From JBKPHS01 sp046729975 (GTDB lineage Bacteria > Actinomycetota > Thermoleophilia > Solirubrobacterales > Thermoleophilaceae), in the NCBI GenBank assembly GCA_046729975.1, contig JBKPHS010000152.1:1-13135 (forward strand): a stretch of 13,135 bases of DNA, given 5' to 3'. The position numbers and the translations under genes were made by a program. The notes under the pieces are model-generated. The model ran no database searches, was not told the origin of the DNA, and worked only from the letters and a program-made list of their open reading frames with translations. The first letter of the stretch is position 1. Each line of letters begins with the position of its first letter. Positions 1 through 5,500 of this stretch are shown here, one piece after another.

Positions 1-426
1 GACGAGCCGGCCGGCAAGGTGATCGTGCTCGCGTCGAACGGCTACACCGACACCTCGATGGGCGGGGGCACAAAGCTGCTGCGGCTGCATCAGAACGGGT
101 GCGCCGGGGTGCTCACGGACGGCCGCCTGCGCGACTTCGACGAGCTTGCGCGCTACGACTTCGCGGCCTACTGCTCAGGTGAGGCGACTCGCTGGGGAGG
201 CGATAGCTTGACGCCGTTTCAGGCGAATGTTCCAGTAGTCCTCCAGGGCGTAGGCGTGGTGCCCGGCCAGTACGTGTTCGCCGACTCCTCCGGCGCTGTG
301 TTGATTCCGGACGGCCAAATCGACGAGGTGCTGGCCGAGGCACGCAACGTCGAGGCCACGGATGCCGCCTCTCGCGACCAGATCGCCCGCGAGCCGGTTC
401 GCGTGAACGATCACCTCCGCTGGTAG
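1..426 (+). CDS. RraA-like / HMG-CHA aldolase family protein, C-terminal part (5' truncated)
   Basis: The reading frame is open from base 1 and ends at TAG 424-426, giving 141 residues of a family whose members are usually a little over 200 residues, so the N-terminus lies outside the window. Residues 21-45 carry the family signature: a glycine run (GGGTK), then GCAGVLTDGRLRD, where the DG..RD segment supplies the Arg and Asp that bind substrate and divalent metal in 4-hydroxy-4-methyl-2-oxoglutarate aldolases. Residues 86-104 (VVPGQYVFADSSGAVLIPD) match the second conserved block, followed by a C-terminal helix. Family members either cleave HMG/oxaloacetate-type substrates or, in E. coli RraA, bind RNase E; the sequence alone does not decide, and an aldolase or decarboxylase role is more likely in an actinobacterium. 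The only neighbour seen is downstream and unrelated. Confidence 0.85.
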   Translation, partial: DEPAGKVIVLASNGYTDTSMGGGTKLLRLHQNGCAGVLTDGRLRDFDELARYDFAAYCSGEATRWGGDSLTPFQANVPVVLQGVGVVPGQYVFADSSGAVLIPDGQIDEVLAEARNVEATDAASRDQIAREPVRVNDHLRW

Positions 427-508
427 CCCCCGCGTTTGTTCGACGCGCGGTGCTCCTTTCGCCTGGTTGGGATAGCCGCGCCGTCCGGCAACGTGGTGTT
501 CGCCGGGT

Positions 509-537
509 TTGTTACGCGCAGTCGCGCGGCGTATGCT
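509..537 (+). promoter_or_regulatory. Candidate sigma70-type promoter for the coiled-coil gene
   Basis: TTGTTA (509-514) and TATGCT (532-537) are separated by 17 bases, each matching four of six positions of the vegetative consensus. The site lies about 90 bases before the GTG start at 628, which would leave a moderate 5' leader. The rest of the 427-627 gap shows no gene. A second TTGACG at 573 has no convincing -10 at the right distance. Confidence 0.35.
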
Positions 538-627
538 TCGGGTGCGCGAGCGGGGGGTGCCAAATCAAGTCGTTGACGTACTGAATCAGGGAGTTGACCG
601 GTACGGCGACCCTCGAAGGAGGTTGAC

Positions 628-1065
628 GTGAGTGCATCAGACCAGCTGAGCAAGCTGGCAGCGCGGGCCAAGGAAGCGGAGGACCACACGGCAGCTGCGC
701 GGGCCAAGGCCAAGGCCGATCTCGAGCAAGACGTCGAGACGGCGCGCGCATCGGCCCAGGCGCAGGCCGAGAAGCTGCGCGAGAAGGCCGATGCCAGCAA
801 GGGCGATATCTCCGACTGGTGGAGCGACGTCCAGAGCAACTGGAACCAGCACATCGCCGTCGTCCACGCGAACGTCGAGAGCAAGAGGGCTGAGCACGAC
901 CGTGCAAAGGCTCAGAGGAACGCCGAGATCGCCGAAGACGACGCGGCGTTCGCGATCGACTACGCGTACGGCGCGATCGAAGAAGCCGAGTACGCGGTGC
1001 TCGACGCGGTCCTTACGCGGAAGGAGGCCGAAGAGTTGTCGGCGGGAGCAGGCACGAGCGCCTAA
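628..1065 (+). CDS. Small coiled-coil protein of unknown function
   Basis: This encodes 145 residues that I cannot assign to a named family. The GTG start is chosen because AAGGAGG (616-622) sits five bases upstream, an almost ideal ribosome binding site. Composition is very rich in Ala, Glu, Lys, Arg and Asp, with no signal peptide or membrane segment, so it should be cytoplasmic and mostly helical. Residues 5-57 form a long Ala/charged helix that could be a coiled coil. An aromatic break follows (DISDWWSDVQSNW, Trp 64, 65 and 72), and a second helical stretch spans 75-137. The two-helix layout with a tryptophan-rich hinge is the main visible feature. It has its own upstream gap and candidate promoter and appears monocistronic. 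Possible roles such as a stress or structural protein would be guesswork. Confidence 0.75.
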   Translation: MSASDQLSKLAARAKEAEDHTAAARAKAKADLEQDVETARASAQAQAEKLREKADASKGDISDWWSDVQSNWNQHIAVVHANVESKRAEHDRAKAQRNAEIAEDDAAFAIDYAYGAIEEAEYAVLDAVLTRKEAEELSAGAGTSA

Positions 1066-1170
1066 CAACGACACATCCGCTTCCGTGGCGAACCGCTGAC
1101 TCCACACGACCCACGCGTCCGTCGGGCTAGAACGGGAAGGTAGGTCCGGCTTACCTCGTCAGCGCCGCCG

Positions 1171-2184
1171 CTACGCGCGAGTGGCCTTCGCCCCGCTCGC
1201 GCCGGCCAACAGCCGCTCGCGGAACTCCGCGAGATCGACGTCCGAGAAGTCGAACTCGGCGGGCTCGGTGCTGTCGATGAAGTCGATCAGCGCCCGCGCG
1301 AAGCGCACGGGCTGGTCGATGTGCAGGAAATGGCCGGACTTCTCGAAGACCTCGAGCGCGCTGCCGGGCATCGCCTGGTGGGCGCTCTCCGCGTGGGCGC
1401 AGGGGATCAGCGGGTCGCGCCTGCCCCACAGGATCAGCGTGGGCACCATCGCGGCCAGGTAGAGCCGGTCGGTGGCGCTGACGCGCTGGCCCAGCGGGTC
1501 GAGCACTGCGCGGAGGGTGTGCAGGAAGGCCTGGCGAGCGCCGCCGTCGCCGAGCGAGGCGTAGCCGCGCGCCATCTCCGCCAGGTCGGGGGCGGCCTCC
1601 AGGCCGATCCGCTTCAGCAGCCGACCGGCGAAGATCCCCGCCGAGAGCACTCGCTCGTGGGCGATCAGCGGCAGCGCCAGCTCGGCTCCCGGCAGGGTGG
1701 CCGCGCGCAGCAGCGGATGCACCTCGCGGCCCAGGCCGCCGCTCGAGACGACGACGAGCCGCTCCGTGAAGACGGGGTACTCGTACGCGAACTGGAGGGC
1801 GATGCCGCCACCGAGCGAGTGGCCCACCATCGTGACCCGGTGGTGGCCGAGGGCGATCAGCAGGTCGCGGATACCGACCGCGTAGGCGCCGAGCGAGTAG
1901 TCGCCGCGGGGCTTGGCGGATCGCCCGTGGCCGAGCAGGTCCGGCGCCACGACGGTGTAGCGCTCGGCGAGCAGGGGGAAGACGTCGTTCCACTGCTCCG
2001 AGGTGCCGGTGATCCCATGAATCAGCAGCACGACGGGGCCCTCCCCCGCCGTGCGGTAGCTCATCCGGTGGCCGTGCAGGATCATCTCCTGCTCGCGCGG
2101 CTCGAGCGACTGGCGTCGCTTGGCGGCGCCCCGGCGGGCGGGGGTGGGGCGCGGACTGGGGGTCTCCCTCGCGGGCTCGGCCAT
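1171..2184 (-). CDS. Alpha/beta hydrolase
   Basis: This is a 337-residue alpha/beta-hydrolase fold protein with a complete catalytic set. The oxyanion segment is LLIHGITG (53-60), the nucleophile elbow GHSLGG places Ser at 123, the acid is Asp257 in WGRRDPLIP, and the base is His285 in SGHFLHIDQP. Residues 41-130 and 245-303 form the core, and the 150-240 stretch is the lid. The first 30 residues are basic and Pro/Arg/Ala-rich and probably disordered; there is no signal peptide. The C-terminal tail after 305 (EPAEFDFSDVDLAEFRERL) is an acidic extension beyond the usual end. I chose ATG at 2184. The frame stays open to 2679, but that upstream part reads through the remains of a VOC gene. An internal ATG at residue 34 is possible but has no spaced RBS. 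Substrate cannot be predicted; lipolytic or epoxide-hydrolase-like activity is possible. Confidence 0.88.
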   Translation of the reverse strand: MAEPARETPSPRPTPARRGAAKRRQSLEPREQEMILHGHRMSYRTAGEGPVVLLIHGITGTSEQWNDVFPLLAERYTVVAPDLLGHGRSAKPRGDYSLGAYAVGIRDLLIALGHHRVTMVGHSLGGGIALQFAYEYPVFTERLVVVSSGGLGREVHPLLRAATLPGAELALPLIAHERVLSAGIFAGRLLKRIGLEAAPDLAEMARGYASLGDGGARQAFLHTLRAVLDPLGQRVSATDRLYLAAMVPTLILWGRRDPLIPCAHAESAHQAMPGSALEVFEKSGHFLHIDQPVRFARALIDFIDSTEPAEFDFSDVDLAEFRERLLAGASGAKATRA

Positions 2185-2246
2185 CGTGGACGCCGGGTGG
2201 CAGGCGCCGTACGAGACTACCCGACCGGTTGTCTTCCCTATCGCCG

Positions 2247-2679
2247 CTAACGAGGCCGCGCGGCCGATCCGAAGGGGCTGCCCTCGGAGTCTTTGCACAC
2301 CGCCCACTGCTCGCCGGGATGGATGACGCTCCCCCCGAGCGCCCGGACCCGGCGCAGCGCGTCCGCGAGATCGTCGACCTCGAAAGTAGGAGAGGAAGAA
2401 GGTGTCGCCCGGACCCGGTCCCCGGCTGTGCACCCCGATCAGCGGCGGGCCCCCGCGGGATTGCCAGCCCCCGCCCTCTGCTTCGACCCGGTCTCCCATC
2501 TCCACGCCGAGCAGGCCGCCCTTGCCCATGAAAGCGAGCGTCTGCGCGCCGAGGCGTTGCGCCTTCGCGCGAAGGACGAGCACCAGGCGCCCGCCAGCCG
2601 GCGATCGGCTCCGGCCTCGCTTCTGCATCCCTCGAAGAACAGCGTCGATGCCATCACTGCTCCCTTCCATGCGAGGCAC
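2247..2679 (-). pseudogene. VOC (glyoxalase/bleomycin-resistance) family protein, frameshifted
   Basis: Two minus-strand frames join into one VOC-like protein. The frame covering about 2383-2679 ends with GPGPGDTFFLSY. The next frame begins FEVDDLADALRRVRALGG and runs through HPGEQWAVCKDSEGSPFGSA to a TAG at 2247-2249. The pattern 'F.VDDL..AL.RV.ALGG...PG..WA...D.EG..FG' is the classic end of a VOC domain. The break falls in the AAA run at 2383-2385: removing one A would make the frames continuous. The gene is therefore either a recent pseudogene or carries a sequencing error. The N-terminal portion is not well recognised, the start (ATG 2679 or 2670) is uncertain, and further damage is possible. 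VOC proteins are metal-dependent lyases, dioxygenases or resistance proteins; no substrate is indicated. It lies just upstream of and co-directional with the alpha/beta hydrolase. Confidence 0.6.
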
Positions 2680-2783
2680 GGGTCACGACTCGCTGCCGAC
2701 AGGCTGTCGCTCCTCGCGCAAGCGATGCTCGGGCGCAGCGGGCTTTAATCGCCCACCGGAGGATCGCCGCAAACAGGCGGTGC

Positions 2784-2821
2784 GCGACGCGGCGTAGCTT
2801 CAGCGACGCGGCCTAGCGTCA
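2784..2821. repeat. Two-copy 19-bp tandem repeat
   Basis: Unit 1 (2784-2802) and unit 2 (2803-2821) are directly adjacent and match at 17 of 19 bases; both begin GCGACGCGGC and contain TAGC. The array abuts the stop codon of the collagen-like gene (2823-2825) on its 3' side. No terminator-like hairpin is obvious here. Confidence 0.6.
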
Positions 2822-2822
2822 G

Positions 2823-3476
2823 CTACGGGATCGCGATGGCAAAGTCGACGCCGTTGTCGGTCACGTGCGGCGTCGCCACAGTGACCGACCCGGTATCGGC
2901 CGCGTTCCGGGCGTCGGTCTGAGGCTGGACGTAGGTTTGGATCTCGAACTCGCTCGCGACGCAGGCCTGATTTGAGCGCCACTCCACCACGCCCCCTCCG
3001 AACGCGGTGGATGCGACGGAGACGATCGCGACGCTGTCGGCAGGGGTGATGTTGTTCACGCCGACGCAGTACCTGCCGCTCCCGACGTTCACGGCATAGG
3101 CGATGTCCTTGTTCCTCGTGATCGTGCAGAACGCCGATACACAACCGGTCACGCGCCCATACGCGCGCGCGGTGCCCGGCGCGCCGTCCGCGCCAGGCTG
3201 CCCCGGGCTCCCCGGGCTCCCCGGGTCGCCCTTCTCGCCCTTCGCTCCGGTATCACCCTTCGGCCCGGTCGGCAGCTGACCCGTTGCGAAGTCGCGGGCG
3301 AGCAGCGAGTAATTCCGTACCTTCGCTGAGGTGACGGCACCGCGGGCGATGTGCTTCGTTCGCACGCTGTTCCGCTCCAGCGTTACGGCGGCATAGGAGC
3401 TGCCGCCAAGCGCAACGAACAGCGCGACGTAGGCGACGACGGTTGCGTGGCTCGGGCGCCGCGGCTTCTCGTGCAT
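2823..3476 (-). CDS. Exported collagen-like (Gly-X-Y) protein
   Basis: This encodes a 217-residue protein predicted to be anchored or secreted. Residues 1-10 are basic, 11-30 are hydrophobic (VVAYVALFVALGGSSYAA), forming a signal peptide or anchor. Residues 31-70 carry the 'NSVRTKHIARGAVTSAKV...LLARDF..GQLP' block usual in this family. Ten Gly-X-Y triplets follow at 71-100 (GPK, GDT, GAK, GEK, GDP, GSP and so on), a short collagen-like stalk. The C-terminal 110 residues form a beta-rich domain with four cysteines (112, 117, 137, 172) that could pair outside the cell. I know this architecture as common in Thermoleophilia, usually in several copies per genome and of unknown function. I chose ATG 3476 because it puts the charged residues directly before the hydrophobic stretch and has GGAG close upstream; the frame remains open to 3590. 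Confidence 0.82.
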   Translation of the reverse strand: MHEKPRRPSHATVVAYVALFVALGGSSYAAVTLERNSVRTKHIARGAVTSAKVRNYSLLARDFATGQLPTGPKGDTGAKGEKGDPGSPGSPGQPGADGAPGTARAYGRVTGCVSAFCTITRNKDIAYAVNVGSGRYCVGVNNITPADSVAIVSVASTAFGGGVVEWRSNQACVASEFEIQTYVQPQTDARNAADTGSVTVATPHVTDNGVDFAIAIP

Positions 3477-3495
3477 GCGCTCCAAAGTAACCCGC

Positions 3496-3618
3496 CTAGG
3501 CGGCGTCCGCCAGGGTTCGGTGGGTGGCCCGCGCGACGACGAGCGCCAGGCCGCAGGCGATCGACACGCCGGCCAGCGCCCAGTCCACACCGGTCTGGCG
3601 AGGCCGCCAGTACTTCAC
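3496..3618 (-). CDS. Possible small single-pass membrane protein
   Basis: A short minus-strand frame ends at TAG 3496-3498, 19 bases before the collagen-like gene's start. From a GTG at 3618 it would encode 40 residues: a basic lead (VKYWRPRQTG), a hydrophobic helix (VDWALAGVSIACGLALVVA) and a short charged tail, a plausible N-in membrane peptide. The frame is open further up to an ATG at 3717, but those extra residues are Ser/Pro/Arg-rich and look non-coding. No strong Shine-Dalgarno site supports either start. It could be co-transcribed with the collagen-like gene. I do not recognise a family; it may be a chance frame. The remainder of the 3477-3875 gap shows only the promoter described at 3816. 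Confidence 0.3.
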   Translation of the reverse strand: MKYWRPRQTGVDWALAGVSIACGLALVVARATHRTLADAA

Positions 3619-3815
3619 ACTAGACGAGGCCCTCGAAGCCGCCGGGCTGTCGGAGTAGTCAGGAAGCAGCGCTTTGGACGAAGAGAGTCGCGGTGGCTCA
3701 TGGCGTGGAGTTGTCACACAGATTCCCTTTCGATCCCCTCCTTTTCCGTCCGTTTGCAGGATGAAACTGGCCCATAAGAGCGGAACTTGTACACGGGCGC
3801 CCCGATGAAGACGAC

Positions 3816-3845
3816 TTGCACCCCCCGAGGTGACGGGCGTAGAGT
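3816..3845 (+). promoter_or_regulatory. Candidate promoter for the small protein at 3876
   Basis: TTGCAC (3816-3821) and TAGAGT (3840-3845) are spaced by 18 bases. The -10 fits the TAGRRT pattern known from high-GC actinobacterial housekeeping promoters, while the -35 is weak. The start codon is 30 bases downstream of the -10, leaving a short leader that contains GGAGG at 3863-3867. Confidence 0.42.
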
Positions 3846-3875
3846 CGCGGCAACGACTCAGCGGAGGTGCTCGCC

Positions 3876-4154
3876 ATGCATGTCGTTGTGCAGCACCGGA
3901 TCACCGATCCGGAGAAGTTCTTCTCGATGAGTGCCGAGGAGGTCGCAGGAGGTGGGCCGCCTGGTGTGCAGGGGCGCCAGTTCTTCCCCTCTCAGGACAG
4001 GTCGGTAGCCGTCTGCCTCTGGGAGGCGGACTCGATCGACACGCTCCGCGACTACCTTGACCCGGCCACCGCCGGAGTCAGCGAGAACGCGTACTTCGAG
4101 GTGGACAGGGAGCGCGCGATGGGCCTCCCGGAGACTGCTGCGGCAGGCGCCTAG
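3876..4154 (+). CDS. Small protein, probable ferredoxin-like alpha/beta-barrel fold, function unknown
   Basis: This encodes 92 residues. ATG 3876 is chosen because GGAGG (3863-3867) lies eight bases upstream; the GTG at 3867 in the same frame overlaps that ribosome binding site and is less likely. The pattern is beta-alpha-beta-beta-alpha: MHVVVQHRI strand, a helix around DPEKFFSMSAEEV, strands RQFFPS and SVAVCLWEA, then a helix from SIDTLRDYLDPAT and a final strand in NAYFEVD. This resembles the small dimeric alpha/beta-barrel proteins (ABM/DUF-type). There is no export signal, so it should be cytoplasmic. It ends just before a good hairpin terminator. I do not recognise a specific family; a stress or ligand-binding role is only a guess. 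Confidence 0.78.
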   Translation: MHVVVQHRITDPEKFFSMSAEEVAGGGPPGVQGRQFFPSQDRSVAVCLWEADSIDTLRDYLDPATAGVSENAYFEVDRERAMGLPETAAAGA

Positions 4155-4175
4155 TAGGTCCGCGCGTCAGGTCGG

Positions 4176-4204
4176 AGCGCCCCCGATCTGGGGGCGCTTC
4201 TCCT
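4176..4204. terminator. Rho-independent terminator between convergent genes
   Basis: A perfect 9-bp stem AGCGCCCCC (4176-4184) and GGGGGCGCT (4190-4198) with loop GATCT is followed by a pyrimidine-rich TTCTCCTT-type tail on the plus strand. It lies 22 bases after the stop of the 3876 gene and 29 bases before the end of the convergent 4233 gene, so it probably serves both directions. Confidence 0.8.
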
Positions 4205-4232
4205 TGCCCACACGACCCGGCCCAACATCGCC

Positions 4233-5420
4233 TCACCGCCCGCGGAACTCGAAATGCATCGGGTCGCGGACCGACGGCCACGAGCCCCCCCAGGTGAAGC
4301 CGTGCGACTGCATCGTGCGCACCAGGCGCCGGTCCTGCCTCGAGCGGCCGCCGAAGGGGTTCGCGCTCGCGTTCAGGTCGATCGCGAGCCCCCATGCGTG
4401 TAACGACAGCGGGCCGCCGGGCCGTATCCGCCGGGGCGCGTAGCAACCGGCGTAGTCGCGGCCGTCCACCAGGCGAGCGAGGCGCCGGCGCTCGAGCTCG
4501 CGGAGCGCCGCCCGAAGTGCGGGCACCATCGCGCGGTGGCAGCTCACCGTGCCGAGGATCGGCACGCGCGCGCTGACGATGTGCCGCCGGACGAACGCGG
4601 GATCGAGCGCGACCCAGTCGTCGCCGTAAGGGAGCCGCACGCGCGGCTCGCCGAAGCGCGCCTTGAGCTCGGCCGGCCGCGCCGGGCCGCCGTCCGAACC
4701 CTGTGAGCGGTCGAGCAGCGTGCGGGCCCGTGCGTCGCGCCCCGCGCTCCGTGCGAGGGATCGCGTGCTGCCCTCGAAGTCGGCGCTCAGGATCGTGAGT
4801 ACGTTCCTTGGCTCGGCGGCCACGCGCGGGTCCCGTCGGTGCACGACGAGCTCTGCCGACTGTGCGAGCTCATCCCGGAGTGTTCCCACCACCCGCAGCC
4901 GCCGCCCGGTCGTCAGTGTCAGCACGGATCCGGCACCTGCCCGTCGCAGCCGGGCAGATGTCTCGGACAGCAGCGCCTCGCCGCGCCGCAGGCGCCCCAC
5001 GCGCCGCCGCTCAGGCCGGTCGAGCGCGGCGGCGTAGCCGCGCGGGTCGACCGCAACGACGTCAAGCGGCACGGCAAAGCCTGACCGGGTCCGCTCCACC
5101 ATCCGGCCGCTGCGGGTCCGCGTCGTCCTGAGCAGCGCCGTGCCACGCTCGATAATCGTCGTACTGCGGACGCCGCTGGCCCTCGCCAGCCGGCGAGCTG
5201 CGGCGCGGACGTCGCCGCCCCAGACGATCGCGACCTCCGGCCGCACCGGCGCCGATGGACCCTCCGCCGCCGGGGCGGCCGGCCCTCGCGGCACGGGCTG
5301 GGACCCGTTGTCGTCCCGGTCGAGGACGGCGACGAACGCGACCAGGAGCAGCGCGCTGGCCAAGGCCGGGAGCGCGATGAGGAGCGCCGGGGATGTGCGA
5401 CGGTTGCGCACGCGCGGCAT
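4233..5420 (-). CDS. Membrane-anchored M15-family D,D-carboxypeptidase/endopeptidase-like protein
   Basis: This 395-residue protein has a basic N-terminus and a membrane helix at about 10-33, followed by a Pro/Ala-rich linker (40-60), so the bulk should lie outside the membrane. Residues about 270-395 are an M15 peptidase domain (VanY/CwlK type). LSLHAWGLAIDLN gives the zinc ligands His341 and Asp348, and DPMHFEF gives Asp386 and zinc ligand His389. Cys294 and Cys326 (GCYAPR) may form a disulphide. These enzymes cut peptide cross-bridges or terminal D-Ala of peptidoglycan stems. The middle part (about 62-240) is unusual: its 'GEALLSETSARLRRAGAGS' and 'TGRRLRVVGTLRD' segments resemble the periplasmic domain of MacB/FtsX-like permeases rather than a known wall-binding domain. 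ATG 5420 gives the expected charged lead before the helix; the RBS is weak. It is divergent from the HD-GYP gene across 80 bases. Confidence 0.83.
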   Translation of the reverse strand: MPRVRNRRTSPALLIALPALASALLLVAFVAVLDRDDNGSQPVPRGPAAPAAEGPSAPVRPEVAIVWGGDVRAAARRLARASGVRSTTIIERGTALLRTTRTRSGRMVERTRSGFAVPLDVVAVDPRGYAAALDRPERRRVGRLRRGEALLSETSARLRRAGAGSVLTLTTGRRLRVVGTLRDELAQSAELVVHRRDPRVAAEPRNVLTILSADFEGSTRSLARSAGRDARARTLLDRSQGSDGGPARPAELKARFGEPRVRLPYGDDWVALDPAFVRRHIVSARVPILGTVSCHRAMVPALRAALRELERRRLARLVDGRDYAGCYAPRRIRPGGPLSLHAWGLAIDLNASANPFGGRSRQDRRLVRTMQSHGFTWGGSWPSVRDPMHFEFRGR

Positions 5421-5474
5421 ACGGGCAGCTTCTCAGCCCCCGGAAGTCACATGCGCTACCACGACGGATTAGCC

Positions 5475-5489
5475 ACCCGCGCCGCGGGT
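5475..5489. repeat. Short inverted repeat upstream of the HD-GYP start
   Basis: ACCCGC (5475-5480), spacer GCC, GCGGGT (5484-5489) form a perfect 6-bp inverted repeat ending 11 bases before ATG 5501. It covers the place where a ribosome binding site would be, so it could act as an operator or as a hairpin that dampens translation. In GC-rich DNA a repeat this short may be chance. Confidence 0.3.
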
Positions 5490-5500
5490 AGGGCGACAGC

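Noticed and set aside
431..447. Possible terminator hairpin after the RraA-like gene (CGCGT / ACGCG)
   Set aside because: The stem is only five base pairs and has no T-tract, too weak to call.
1321..2250. 309-residue plus-strand frame
   Set aside because: Antisense shadow of the alpha/beta hydrolase; no recognisable motif.
2185..2679. N-terminal extension of the alpha/beta hydrolase to 502 residues
   Set aside because: The extra region is out-of-frame and in-frame remains of a VOC gene, whose normal end is recognisable in another frame; the hydrolase fold starts only after 2184.
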